DNA of 58,276 bases from PNKC01 sp039917655 (lineage in GTDB: Bacteria; Chloroflexota; Dehalococcoidia; Tepidiformales; Tepidiformaceae). Below, one piece after another: positions 1 through 8,371 of this stretch. The stretch is from positions 1-58,276 of the forward strand of contig JBDSJC010000021.1 of NCBI GenBank assembly GCA_039917655.1, given 5' to 3'. The notes beneath the pieces were generated by a model. The model was not told the origin of the DNA, ran no database searches, and saw nothing but the letters and a program-made list of their open reading frames with translations. Numbering within the stretch: the stretch's first letter is position 1; every line of letters starts with the position of its first letter. The position numbers were made by a program, and so were the translations under genes.

Positions 1-320
1 TCGAGGCGGCGGAGCAGAGCGGCCGCCTCTCCGTGCCGGTCATCGCGCCGCTGGGGAAATTCGAACAGCTGCTTTCTCAGCCGATCGGCGCACTCATCCT
101 ATTCGACCGGGATGGCCGGCCATGGCCTGAGACCATTCCCCTGATTCCGCAGCAGGGGCGCGTCACGCTGGCGGTTGGGCCGGAAGGCGGCTTTTCGCTG
201 GACGAGGTCGCCTCTGCCAAAGCTCGCGGTGCGCTGGTCGTCTCGCTCGGCCCGAATATCCTGCGCACCGAGACCGCGGCGCTGGCCGGAGTTGTGATGC
301 TGCGCTCACTGGGGAGGTAG
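1..320 (+). CDS. rsmE: 16S rRNA (uracil-1498-N3)-methyltransferase, C-terminal part
   Basis: RsmE methylates N3 of U1498 in 16S rRNA using S-adenosylmethionine; it is a cytoplasmic SPOUT-class enzyme. The reading frame is already open at the window edge (first full codon at position 3), so the N-terminal RNA-binding domain is missing. The visible part carries the family's signatures: EAAEQSGR near the start, the SAM-binding knot motif GPEGGFS, and LGPNILRTETA near the C-terminus. It ends in the usual place a few residues after the last motif. A 4-TM membrane protein follows after 44 nt. The family call is firm; only the truncation by the window limits it. Confidence 0.93.
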   Translation, partial: EAAEQSGRLSVPVIAPLGKFEQLLSQPIGALILFDRDGRPWPETIPLIPQQGRVTLAVGPEGGFSLDEVASAKARGALVVSLGPNILRTETAALAGVVMLRSLGR

Positions 321-364
321 CGTCTCCTCGCGAAAAGCACCGCATTGGCCGTACGCTGACGGGG

Positions 365-790
365 ATGCTCGCCGTACGTGGATTAGGAATTGCCTTCGCT
401 CTCTTTGCCGCCGCCTTCGCCCTGCACATCGTGGGCGGGGCCACGGATCAACGCTGGCTGTTCGCTATGGCCGTCGCGCTCATCTACCTGACGGCCACGG
501 GATTTCCAGCGATCGCGCTCATCGCCTCCGGCCCGGCGCTGGACCTTGGACATAAGTCGCGGCTTGTCCTCGCGATCGGGGGAGTGGCCGGACTGACCTT
601 CACCATCGGCGCGCTCTGGGCCGCAAACGGGCGAGCGTTCGACTGGTGGCAGTTCCTCGTTGGCCCGATGCTGGTGCTGCTCACGAGCACACTCTTGTTG
701 ACAGCGCGCCGCTTTGCCGGCAAGCCGGCAAGGGCCATCGCCACGAGCTGTTGGCCAACCGCTCCGAAGTCCAAACCGCGCCGGTCTTAG
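365..790 (+). CDS. Small four-helix membrane protein, function unknown
   Basis: This encodes 141 residues with about four hydrophobic helices (residues 5-25, 31-53, 65-85 and 96-113) followed by a basic tail, so it should sit in the cytoplasmic membrane. I recognise no catalytic motif or family. It starts 44 nt after rsmE in the same direction. A weak -10-like TACGCT ends 7 nt before the ATG, a spacing that recurs upstream of many genes here. The downstream 130 nt up to the convergent sucD hold nothing I recognise. Confidence 0.6.
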   Translation: MLAVRGLGIAFALFAAAFALHIVGGATDQRWLFAMAVALIYLTATGFPAIALIASGPALDLGHKSRLVLAIGGVAGLTFTIGALWAANGRAFDWWQFLVGPMLVLLTSTLLLTARRFAGKPARAIATSCWPTAPKSKPRRS

Positions 791-922
791 CGCCTCCGCA
801 AAGAAAGAGACCGCACGTTGAGGGCCAGCGTCGGCGGAACGACCGATCAACGTCTCAATTTTTGTCCGGGTGCGCACGGCAGCCTGCACGGCACCACGTC
901 ACCGCCAGTCCGCAGGCACGCC

Positions 923-1807
923 TTAGAGCAGCCCGCGTTCTTGGAGCGCCCGCTTCATCGTGATGCCAATCTCCGCCGGCGAATCGCTGACGTAGGCGCC
1001 GGCGGCACGGAGAGCGGCCTTCTTGTTCTCTGCCTTGCCGTCTTCGCCGCTGATAATCGCGCCCGCGTGGCCCATTCGCCGCCCGGCAGGCGCCGTGGCT
1101 CCGGCGATGAACGCGACTACCGGCTTCTTCACGAAATCCCTGATGTACTGGGCAGCTTCCTGTTCGGCGCTGCCGCCGATTTCGCCCACCATCACGATCG
1201 CGTTCGTATCCGGGTCCTCGTTCAGCATGCGAACGGCCTGGATCTGGGTTGTGCCGATAATCGGGTCTCCGCCCACGCCGATGCAGGTGCTCTGCCCGAT
1301 GCCTTCGGCGGTCAATTGTGCGACCACTTCGTACACCAGCGTGCCGGAACGGCTGACTACTCCCACCTTGCCATCGAGGAAGACATCGCCGGGCATGATC
1401 CCCACGCGCGTCTTCGTTCCGGGGGTGATCACCCCAGGACAGTTCGGGCCGATAAGGATGCTCGAACCGCCAGCGATCGACTTCTTCACCATCACCATGT
1501 CCATCACCGGGATTCCCTCCGTGATGCAGACGATCAGCGGGATCTTGGCGGCGGCCGCTTCGAGGATCGCGTCGGCCGCGAATGGCGCGGGCACAAAGAT
1601 GATCGTCACGTTCGCGCCGGTCTTCCCGATCGCTTCCGCCACGGTGCTAAAGATCTCCACGCCGTCCTGCTGCTGGCCGCCGCGTTTGGGGTGAATGGCA
1701 GCCACCACGTTGGTGCCGTAGGCGATCGAACGGCGCATATGGTTCGCGCCTTCGGTGCCGATGCCCTGCACCATCAGGCGGGTGTTCTGATCAACGAGGA
1801 CGGCCAT
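923..1807 (-). CDS. sucD: Succinate--CoA ligase (ADP/GDP-forming) alpha subunit
   Basis: SucD with SucC interconverts succinyl-CoA and succinate with substrate-level phosphorylation in the TCA cycle. The 294-residue length is typical. The N-terminal CoA-binding Rossmann domain is visible (VQGIGTEG near residue 13, then HPKRGG), as are IGPNCPGVITPG in the middle and the ligase domain with the phosphorylated histidine in GRRMGHAGAIISG near residue 245. No sucC lies in the window, so the alpha subunit is detached from its partner; normally the two are adjacent. The gene is flanked by unrelated genes and a convergent membrane-protein gene. Confidence 0.95.
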   Translation of the reverse strand: MAVLVDQNTRLMVQGIGTEGANHMRRSIAYGTNVVAAIHPKRGGQQQDGVEIFSTVAEAIGKTGANVTIIFVPAPFAADAILEAAAAKIPLIVCITEGIPVMDMVMVKKSIAGGSSILIGPNCPGVITPGTKTRVGIMPGDVFLDGKVGVVSRSGTLVYEVVAQLTAEGIGQSTCIGVGGDPIIGTTQIQAVRMLNEDPDTNAIVMVGEIGGSAEQEAAQYIRDFVKKPVVAFIAGATAPAGRRMGHAGAIISGEDGKAENKKAALRAAGAYVSDSPAEIGITMKRALQERGLL

Positions 1808-1921
1808 GAGGGAAGTTTCTCATTCACGAATCGCGATTTCCGATTGGCGCGGCGGGGCGCGGGGAGCGGATAACCCGGAGGGCGAAGGATACAGGTTTGG
1901 CGGATTAGTGTCCGGGCGGCG

Positions 1922-3517
1922 TCAGCCGGGCGGCACGGGCGGACGCCGGTTCTCCATCAGTCTCTGCAATTTGCCCCACTCAGCCCCGGAGAGCGGCTTG
2001 TAGACCTTCGGAAACTGCGTCCGCAGCTCGGCCGCATGGAGACGGTACCGTTCGGAGATTGCCCCCATGGCAAGTAGCGAGGCCGGCCCCAGCTTCCTGC
2101 CGGACGCTCCGGCCATGTCGGTCAGCATATCGATAGCAACATCGGCGTCCTGGTGCAGACCAAGCACATCCTGTAGCGCCGTCACGCGCTGGCTGAACTC
2201 CACCGCCTGTTTCCCGTAGATTCCCCCGACGAACTCGAGGGCATAGCGCAATTTCTTCGCGTCGATGCGGAGCAGGTGGTAATCCTCGGGCGGCGAGGAC
2301 CGCCTGATCCTGTCGCCCATCTTGCAGACCTTGCGGTGCCGCCGCTCGACCAGGTCCGGCGCTACGGCTAGCACAGGGACGCGGCCGGCCGTGTGCGTCC
2401 GCAGGGGGCCGCGACGAAGAAACGCCCCGAACCGCTCCACAAGCAGGTCGTATCGCCGTGAATTCATCGCAAACAGCATGCGCCGGCGCGCCAGCTGCCG
2501 GCGTCCCCTCAGCAGCCGCTCTACTCCGTCGAGCGCGGGAGCCTGCGCTGGCGAAACCTCGGACCGCCATTCGGCCATCCGCTCGATCTGGACATCCAGG
2601 TCACGCACTTCCCCGAGGGATGTCGCGATCCACCCGAACTGGCTGCGGAACGCCTCGATCCGCGGCGGGAGGAACGGCCCGAAGGCACTCATCGCTGCTC
2701 GCAGCCGGCGCGTGGCCACCCGCATGTCGTGCAGCCCTTCGATGTCCTCGCCGATCCGCGTCCCGCCCTCGTTCGTCACGAAGGCAGCAAATTGCTTGCG
2801 CATGACCGCGTAGGCCACCTCGCCTACGGTCTGGCTGGCGTCCACCCCGGTAGATCCGAGGTTCGAGGCGGGGTTCGACGGCTGCTGATTCGTTGCCTGC
2901 AACGCCGCTTCGAACTTTGACGTTCCGGCTGGCGAAAGCCCCGCCGTCGCCACCAGCAGGTCTACAAATCGCCGGGATCGGTCAACGCTCGCGGCGTCTA
3001 CCTCTACCTCGACGCGCGAGAGGTGTACCGGCTCCGCTTCGCCCACCGGGATCGTGGTGTCGTCGACGGCGATCTCGCCCAGAGGGCCGAGGGCGTCCGC
3101 GAGTATGAACGTCCGGCGGTGGGTCTTCAGCCTGAAGATCGGTGCCAGTTCGCGCTTGCCCGCCAGCAGGCGCAACAGTTCGCCGCAGATGCCCGGCGCG
3201 GCCAGAGGGAGGTCGCCAGCGGCCAGCGGTTCGTTCATCTCGCGCCGGCTGCGCATCGAGCCTACCGCCTCGGCCATGCCCTTGATCGTCAGTTCGGAAG
3301 ACTCGCCCTTGTCACGCACCCGGCAGGTGAACCGAGCGCGGTGGATTCGCCAGTCAGGCGTTTCGAGGTAGGTGTCGTCCAGAACCTTCGTCTTGCCTGG
3401 GGTGACCGTGTAGCCCGGGACGGCGGCCGACTGGAGCCAGCGAGCGACAGCGTCCGTATTGGCCACGCTGTACTGCCACTCGACTTCGAGTTGGTCGGTC
3501 GCCTCGGGACTGGTCAT
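1922..3517 (-). CDS. CYTH and CHAD domain-containing protein
   Basis: This 531-residue protein joins an N-terminal CYTH domain (about residues 8-215; triphosphate tunnel family) to a C-terminal CHAD domain (about 235-515), as in inorganic triphosphatase YgiF relatives. CHAD is shown by GLHDMRVATRRLRAAM near residue 265 and the later DAKKLRYALEF helix; CHAD domains bind polyphosphate. In the CYTH part, DDTYLETPDW and the paired acidic/basic strands are present. The first-strand signature ExExK reads EVEWQ, so the usual lysine is a glutamine and catalysis may be altered. TATCAT lies 7 nt before the ATG, suggesting a leaderless mRNA. Assignment is firm, activity is not. Confidence 0.92.
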   Translation of the reverse strand: MTSPEATDQLEVEWQYSVANTDAVARWLQSAAVPGYTVTPGKTKVLDDTYLETPDWRIHRARFTCRVRDKGESSELTIKGMAEAVGSMRSRREMNEPLAAGDLPLAAPGICGELLRLLAGKRELAPIFRLKTHRRTFILADALGPLGEIAVDDTTIPVGEAEPVHLSRVEVEVDAASVDRSRRFVDLLVATAGLSPAGTSKFEAALQATNQQPSNPASNLGSTGVDASQTVGEVAYAVMRKQFAAFVTNEGGTRIGEDIEGLHDMRVATRRLRAAMSAFGPFLPPRIEAFRSQFGWIATSLGEVRDLDVQIERMAEWRSEVSPAQAPALDGVERLLRGRRQLARRRMLFAMNSRRYDLLVERFGAFLRRGPLRTHTAGRVPVLAVAPDLVERRHRKVCKMGDRIRRSSPPEDYHLLRIDAKKLRYALEFVGGIYGKQAVEFSQRVTALQDVLGLHQDADVAIDMLTDMAGASGRKLGPASLLAMGAISERYRLHAAELRTQFPKVYKPLSGAEWGKLQRLMENRRPPVPPG

Positions 3518-3524
3518 TGCTGGA

Positions 3525-3530
3525 ATGATA
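3525..3530 (-). promoter_or_regulatory. Putative -10 element of the CYTH-CHAD gene
   Basis: On the minus strand TATCAT ends 7 nt before the ATG at 3517. This matches the recurring leaderless arrangement in this window. No convincing -35 box is visible. Confidence 0.4.
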
Positions 3531-3599
3531 CCCGCTGCGTTGCAAGCGCTTGCGAAACCACCCGAACGCTCTCATTCCCCCCGGGGCCGCGCGGATGGG

Positions 3600-3797
3600 T
3601 TACCCAACGATTCCGACTGCCGCCAGGGTCGACACTAGTATCTGCACCCCCGCCAACGCCAAGACCACAGAAACGGTGACAATTGCTGAGCGCCGAAGCT
3701 TCGGACCCAGTCGCAGATCCCAAGGGCCGATGTTTCCTGTAGGTGGTATCTTTATTCCTCCTGCGAAGAGTTCCCGGGTGACGAGGAAGTTGGACAA
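3600..3797 (-). CDS. Small single-pass membrane protein, unknown
   Basis: A 65-residue protein with a polar N-terminal half and one strong hydrophobic helix (about residues 38-60), ending at its C-terminus. The start is TTG. I chose it because AAGGAG lies 10 nt upstream on the minus strand. No family is recognised. It stands alone in the 490-nt interval between the CYTH-CHAD gene and the CoA-transferase gene; the rest of that interval shows nothing I can name. The short length and TTG start make this a tentative gene. Confidence 0.35.
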   Translation of the reverse strand: MSNFLVTRELFAGGIKIPPTGNIGPWDLRLGPKLRRSAIVTVSVVLALAGVQILVSTLAAVGIVG

Positions 3798-4010
3798 GCG
3801 CGCTGATCTCCTTCAGCCTGGCGCGAACTCTCAACACAGACACCGACCATTGGGGGCAACCTTACGGCACCACTCGGTTGTTTCTGTCCGGCGCGCGAGG
3901 TTCCGCCCGAAGGAGTTCGCAAGGTCGGACGACCCGCCGCCGGTTGCATCACCTCTGGCCGCCCGGCATGCTACGGCTTCCGGCGTTCTGGCCTGGCAGG
4001 GGATGCGGCG

Positions 4011-5201
4011 ATGGTAACGGCTCTCGATGGAATCAAAGTCCTCGATCTCTCCCGGTTGGCGCCGGGACCGCACTGCTCCATGCTCCTTGCGGATTTCGGT
4101 GCGGACGTAACCCTGGTCGAGGCGGTGCCGGGCTCTTCGGCGAAACTCGGCGGCACCTCCGGCATGCGGCGCAGCGAAGGCGCGGACCGCGCGGCGGCCT
4201 ACAACGCCCTCGGCCGCGGCAAAAAGTCGATCGCCCTCAACCTCAAGGACCAGGCCGCACGCGACATCTTCTACGAGATGGTCTGGGGCGCCGACGTGGT
4301 GATCGAAGGTTTCCGGCCAGGCGTGGTGAAGCGCCTCGGCGTGGACTACGAGACGTTGGCCAAGATAAACCCGCGGATCATCTGCTGCTCCGTCTCGGGG
4401 TTCGGCCAGACCGGGCCCTACAGCAACCTCGTCGGTCACGACATCAACTACATCTCGATCGGTGGTGCGCTAGGGGTGACCGGGCGTCCCGGCCAGGCCC
4501 CCGCGATACCGGTCAACCTCGTTGCGGACTTCGCCGGGGGCGGGCTGACGGCCGCCTTCGCCATCTGCCTCGCGATCATCGCGCGCGAAAAGACGGGTAA
4601 GGGCCAGGACATCGACATCGGCATGAGCGACGGGGTGCTGTCGCTGATGACGAGCGCCTTCAGCGGCTTCTTCTCGAACAACCAGCCGATCCGCCCCGGC
4701 GAGATGCTGCTGAATGGCGCAGCCCCGTTCTACAACACCTACCAGTGCAAGGACGACCGATGGTTCTCGATCGGCTCCATCGAAGCGCACTTCTACGCCG
4801 CCCTCTGCAAGGTGCTTGGAATCGAAGAGTACGCCGAACTGCAGTTCGACCAGGCCGCCTGGCCGGAGATGATCGCCAGGCTCCAGAAGATCTTCAAGAC
4901 CAAGTCGGCGGACGAATGGATGGCGATCATGTCCGAACACGACATCTGCGCGACGCCCGTGCTCGAGATGGAAAACGTCGTCACCAACGAGCACAACCTG
5001 GCCCGCGGGATGGTCGTTGAACTCGACTCGCCGATCGGCAAGGTCAAGCAGATCGGCGTTGGGCCGAAGCTTAGCGACACGCCCGGCGTGCCGACCACGA
5101 CGGCGCCGATCCTCGGCCAGCACACGGACGAGGTGCTGAAGGCGCTAGGCCGCGATGACGCGCAGATCGCCGCCCTGCGCGAATCCGGCGCGGTAGGCTG
5201 A
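4011..5201 (+). CDS. CaiB/BaiF family CoA-transferase (class III)
   Basis: Class III CoA-transferases move CoA between carboxylic acids in the cytoplasm, for example in carnitine, formate/oxalate or aromatic acid metabolism; alpha-methylacyl-CoA racemases are relatives. The 396-residue length is normal. The family's opening LDLSRLAPGPHCSMLLADFGADV, the CoA-binding GRGKKSIALNLK and EGFRPGVVKRLG segments, and GHDINYIS with the aspartate expected to be catalytic are all present. GGGG-rich SD-like sequence lies before the ATG. It stands alone, followed by a DinB-like gene, so the substrate cannot be inferred. Confidence 0.93.
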   Translation: MVTALDGIKVLDLSRLAPGPHCSMLLADFGADVTLVEAVPGSSAKLGGTSGMRRSEGADRAAAYNALGRGKKSIALNLKDQAARDIFYEMVWGADVVIEGFRPGVVKRLGVDYETLAKINPRIICCSVSGFGQTGPYSNLVGHDINYISIGGALGVTGRPGQAPAIPVNLVADFAGGGLTAAFAICLAIIAREKTGKGQDIDIGMSDGVLSLMTSAFSGFFSNNQPIRPGEMLLNGAAPFYNTYQCKDDRWFSIGSIEAHFYAALCKVLGIEEYAELQFDQAAWPEMIARLQKIFKTKSADEWMAIMSEHDICATPVLEMENVVTNEHNLARGMVVELDSPIGKVKQIGVGPKLSDTPGVPTTTAPILGQHTDEVLKALGRDDAQIAALRESGAVG

Positions 5202-5293
5202 GCCAAACGAAGGCCAACAACGTCATCGCTGGCTCTTGACAACTTCGCTGCAGGTGCCACCACCGCGCCCTGAGATAAACGCGGAGGAAATGC

Positions 5294-5770
5294 ATGGCGA
5301 CAACAGGCGAATCACTTGCCGAAAAGTTCGAGAAGACAAATAACGAGATCCTCAGCAAGGTTGAGTCGCTCTCCGACGCTCAATGGGGCCGTACCTCGTC
5401 GGAAGGCTGGCCTGTCGGTGTGACGGTCCACCACATCGCCGAGAGCTACGCGGGATTGGCGGGGCTGGTCCAGACGATCGCCACCGGGGGGCAGGTACCG
5501 CAACTCACCATGGAGATGATCAACCAGGGCAATGCCGAGCATGCAGTCCGCGCTGCTGGCGCGACCAAAGCGGAGACCGTCCAGAAGTTGCGCGACGCTG
5601 GCGCCGCAACCTCGACGATGCTCCGCGGGCTTACGGATGAGCAGTGCGCGAAGACGGGGATGATGCCAATCGCGGGTTTTGGCGAGATGAGCGCCGCCCA
5701 GGCGGCGGAAGCGCTGCTCGTTGGCCACGGCGCTGGACACTTTGAGGGCGTGAAGTCGGCGGTTGCGTAG
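5294..5770 (+). CDS. DinB/maleylpyruvate isomerase-like four-helix protein
   Basis: A 158-residue, mainly helical protein of the DinB-like superfamily, which includes thiol-dependent transferases and isomerases that bind metal through histidines. Visible candidates are the HH pair in TVHHIAES near residue 47 and the histidines in LVGHGAGHFEG near the C-terminus. The start has a strong ribosome binding site (GGAGGA, about 8 nt upstream). A related but diverged protein is encoded at 44688-45149. Substrate and cofactor thiol are unknown. Confidence 0.8.
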   Translation: MATTGESLAEKFEKTNNEILSKVESLSDAQWGRTSSEGWPVGVTVHHIAESYAGLAGLVQTIATGGQVPQLTMEMINQGNAEHAVRAAGATKAETVQKLRDAGAATSTMLRGLTDEQCAKTGMMPIAGFGEMSAAQAAEALLVGHGAGHFEGVKSAVA

Positions 5771-6070
5771 GCGATACGTCGCGGTTGCGATTCCACGACC
5801 AACGCCCAGCGTGACCATTTCGCTGTTGTAGACTCTGTTCGGCTTTGGAATGAGCGGACCGCCAGCTCACGGGAGCCGTTTCTCCATATCGGCATCATTC
5901 CCGCCACCCGGCGCATCCTCGCCATCGGCGCGCAGACAACGCTCCGCCAAGTCAAGAACGAGTCGTTCAGTCACCTGATGATCGACCTCGGGGTCAACGG
6001 TGGGATTGTGCTGGCGCTGGCGATCGCGCTCTTTCTCTTCCGTCGAGATAGTCCGCGAAGGGCAACCTGA
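5771..6070 (+). pseudogene. Start-less coding remnant with a membrane helix
   Basis: Immediately after the DinB stop the same frame stays open for about 99 codons to TGA at 6068-6070, but no ATG, GTG or TTG is present. The last 45 residues look like protein: an amphipathic stretch (TLRQVKNESFSHLMIDLG) followed by a hydrophobic helix and a basic end. I read it as the 3' end of a lost membrane-protein gene, or as a read-through extension of the DinB frame. The parent family is not recognised. Confidence 0.3.
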
Positions 6071-6122
6071 TCGACGGCCGGTGCGTGGGGGCACGGATGT
6101 GCCTTCGTGCGTCATCGACCGC

Positions 6123-6140
6123 CGGAGGTAAAGACCTCCG
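6123..6140. repeat. Small perfect hairpin
   Basis: GGAGGT and ACCTCC flank an AAAG loop, with one more flanking C-G pair. It lies between the two start-less remnants and lacks a T tract, so it is not a clear terminator. Confidence 0.3.
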
Positions 6141-6157
6141 ATCTCCGTGCCCAGTAG

Positions 6158-6412
6158 CGGCTTGGCTGGGGTGCGGCCCACAATTCCGAAGCGCAAGCAC
6201 TTGAGGAGAGACAGACGCACCCCGATCACATCAAAGACCGCCTTCATCAAGCCATCCACCGTTCGCCGAAGGCTCTCTCGAACAAGGAACTCGAAGAGGT
6301 TCTGCTGGTGACCTTCGCCGCAGTCGGCGAACTCGCGGCCGAGATAGCCCTCGTGGTAGGCGAGCTCGCCGCTCGCGTAGAGGCACTGGAAGCGGCCAGC
6401 CCCAGCGCCTGA
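6158..6412 (+). pseudogene. Start-less coiled-coil coding remnant
   Basis: After an in-frame TAG, 84 codons stay open to TGA at 6410-6412. The final 60 residues have good coding character: a charged segment (HIKDRLHQAIHRSPKALS), then an amphipathic heptad-like helix rich in E, L, A and V (LAAEIALVVGELAARVEALE). No standard start codon exists in this frame. GAGGAG at about 6203-6208 would fit a ribosome binding site, but no start follows at the right distance. Either a gene decayed at its 5' end or a frameshift separates it from its start. Confidence 0.3.
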
Positions 6413-6444
6413 GGGCAGCGCTCTTCGGCCACTCCGAGTGGGCC

Positions 6445-6780
6445 TCAGAAGATCCGCGGGCCGTCACTCGGCGGAGCGGAGGCCGGTGCCTGTCGCGTGG
6501 GTTCTGCTGGCGTCGCCGCAACCCGCGGCCTTCGCCGGAAACGCGTCTTTATCCATCGTCCGAACAGCACCGCGGAGCAGTAGAGTCCGACAATGCTCAG
6601 GAAGAGCCCGAGCAAAGCGACGACGATTCCGGTCGCAAGGAGCACGATGCCGGTGAGGTCCAAACCGAGCCACAACGCTCCGGCTATTGCGCCGGCGCCG
6701 ACGACAACGCACAAAACGCCGATGCTGAAGGCGCGACGGATCTGGCGCTTCAGTGCCGCGCCGTGAGGATCGATTACCAT
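6445..6780 (-). CDS. Two-TM membrane protein with C-terminal PSDGPRIF tail
   Basis: A 111-residue protein with two hydrophobic helices (about residues 20-42 and 47-72), a basic loop (RWIKTRFRRRPR), a proline/alanine-rich stretch and the C-terminal tail PSDGPRIF. I chose the ATG at 6780 because GAGGGGGG lies just upstream; longer frames would run into the divergent flippase-like gene. No family is recognised. The last eight residues are repeated at the end of a second minus-strand frame at 8184, with only synonymous differences plus a different stop codon. Confidence 0.6.
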   Translation of the reverse strand: MVIDPHGAALKRQIRRAFSIGVLCVVVGAGAIAGALWLGLDLTGIVLLATGIVVALLGLFLSIVGLYCSAVLFGRWIKTRFRRRPRVAATPAEPTRQAPASAPPSDGPRIF

Positions 6781-6947
6781 CTGCCCCCCCTCGAATGCCA
6801 CCGATCGTACCGCAGGCTGAGTAACGATCGACTTTCCGTGCTGGCTCAAGACAACCGTGAAAGACCTTCCACGATCGATCGCCCTCCGCACCGCCCAGCG
6901 GCCGGTGTCTTGGGAGCACACCGGCTTCGTCCAGTACACTCGCCATG

Positions 6948-8027
6948 ATGGCCGAGTTCGAGCAGCCAGACTCACCAGTTCCGCCGAAATCTACTCGGAC
7001 GATCATTTCGAAGAGGGCGCTCCTCCGCCTGGCAGCCGGGTTGCTGCTCGCCGCCATCGTGCTGATCGTCGTTTCGAGAGCGGCGGATGATCTTCCTGGT
7101 GCACTCGATGTTCTCTCCGACGCAAGCCTGACATGGCTCGCCGCCGCGGTTGTTGTCCAGGGTTTGTGCTACATGCTGTTGGCTTTCCAGTTGACCCGCT
7201 TACTGGGCAGCAAACTGAGACCCCGCAAGTTTGTACCTGTTCGGCTAGCGCTTGTCGTCTACGGCCTTGGAACACTCTTACCAGGCGCACCAGCCCCTGG
7301 CATGGTGATTGCTGCCACGGAACTCAGCCGGCGTGGCGTCGATTCCAGCCGTGCGGCCCTCGCGTTCTTCCTCTCAGCCTGGTTCAATGTTCGTTCGTTC
7401 CTCGTGCTTGCCGTGCTAACGGCGAGCACGGCGACACTGCGCGGACGAGTGCCCGACGACTCCCGTGCCCTCGTGTTCGGAGGCGCCGGTTTCCTCGCAG
7501 CTGCGTTCGTCCTGACTGAAATACTCGTGCAGCATCCCGCGCTCGCCGACCGGGTCGGCCGAGTCCTTGAGATCCTGAACTGGCGCGGCACTGGGCCAGC
7601 GGCGAGGGAGAACGCAGTCCGCTTGCACAGCACAGCGATCAGCGTCGTCGCCTCCCGCCGGGACGGCTTCCTGATCGCGTCGGCAACGCTGGGCTCGAGG
7701 CTCGCAGATGCGGTATGTCTGCGCCTCGCGCTGATCAGTGTTGGCATCCACGTGAGCATGGGCATCGTGTTGATCGCCTACGTCGTCTCCGTGCTGGTGT
7801 CGATTGTGCCGCTGCTGCCCGGAGGGCTCGGTCTCGTTGAAGCGACCATACCGGGGGTGCTCCACTATTACGGTGTTTCGTTGGACTCCGCCGTAGCCGC
7901 GACGGTCGCCTGGCGGGCGGTTACGTTGCTGCTCCCCGCCGCGGCCGGTCTTTTCTGCTATGCGTCGCTACGTTTCGAGACCGTCCCAGCCACCCAGTCG
8001 CCGGGGGAGCAGTTCGGGCCCGCCTGA
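6948..8027 (+). CDS. Flippase-like/LPG synthase transmembrane-domain family protein
   Basis: A 359-residue integral membrane protein with about eight hydrophobic helices. It resembles the transmembrane domain shared by lysylphosphatidylglycerol synthase and UPF0104 proteins, which handle or flip lipids. The family's signature region PLLPGGLGLVEAT near residue 285 is clear. It lacks the soluble aminoacyltransferase domain of MprF, so it is likely a lipid-handling or flippase-like protein only. TACACT ends 4 nt before ATG 6945 and 7 nt before ATG 6948; I chose the second because the window's leaderless starts are 6-8 nt away. Confidence 0.85.
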   Translation: MAEFEQPDSPVPPKSTRTIISKRALLRLAAGLLLAAIVLIVVSRAADDLPGALDVLSDASLTWLAAAVVVQGLCYMLLAFQLTRLLGSKLRPRKFVPVRLALVVYGLGTLLPGAPAPGMVIAATELSRRGVDSSRAALAFFLSAWFNVRSFLVLAVLTASTATLRGRVPDDSRALVFGGAGFLAAAFVLTEILVQHPALADRVGRVLEILNWRGTGPAARENAVRLHSTAISVVASRRDGFLIASATLGSRLADAVCLRLALISVGIHVSMGIVLIAYVVSVLVSIVPLLPGGLGLVEATIPGVLHYYGVSLDSAVAATVAWRAVTLLLPAAAGLFCYASLRFETVPATQSPGEQFGPA

Positions 8028-8371
8028 CCGCCCGGCCGTTGGTCAGCCCGGCGTTCACAAAACGTTACCGCTGGATCGCACTCGCGCGGTGCGCCCACTA
8101 TGAGTGAATCGTGCCGCAGCGACGTCAGGTCGTGTCGGCGCTTACCCGTCGGACGCAATCCCCCATCCTCCCGGAAGCGGCGCTTAGAAGATTCGTGGGC
8201 CGTCACTCGGCCGGCCCGAGGCGCGTGCATCCGGCCACGGCCGGGGTACAGTCGCCTCCGGCGCGCTCACAGGCGAGCACTGAGCTACCGGCGCCCTCTG
8301 CTGCTGATTGATGCCGTGTAACGACACGGCGCGCAGCACGCCCTCGCCAGATCACGCTCGGGTCGGCCAAC
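8028..8371. other. Intergenic region with an orphan PSDGPRIF-ended frame
   Basis: No complete gene is convincing here. On the minus strand, a frame from GTG at 8339 to TAA at 8184 (51 codons, proline and alanine rich) ends in the same PSDGPRIF tail as the membrane protein at 6445. The rest of this frame does not resemble that protein. Nothing else is recognised between the flippase-like gene and tatC. Confidence 0.35.
8184..8210 (-). repeat. Second copy of the PSDGPRIF-encoding tail
   Basis: This 27-nt stretch matches 6445-6471 except at three positions. Read on the minus strand, two differences are synonymous third positions and the third changes TGA to TAA. The stop codon and the eight encoded residues are kept. 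Confidence 0.6.

Noticed and set aside
923..1873. Long open frames on the plus strand antisense to sucD
   Set aside because: sucD matches its family over the full length on the minus strand; the plus-strand frames are antisense shadows.
8100..8321. Plus-strand open frame MSESCRSDVRS...
   Set aside because: Very basic composition with no ribosome binding site. The opposite-strand PSDGPRIF tail explains its location better.
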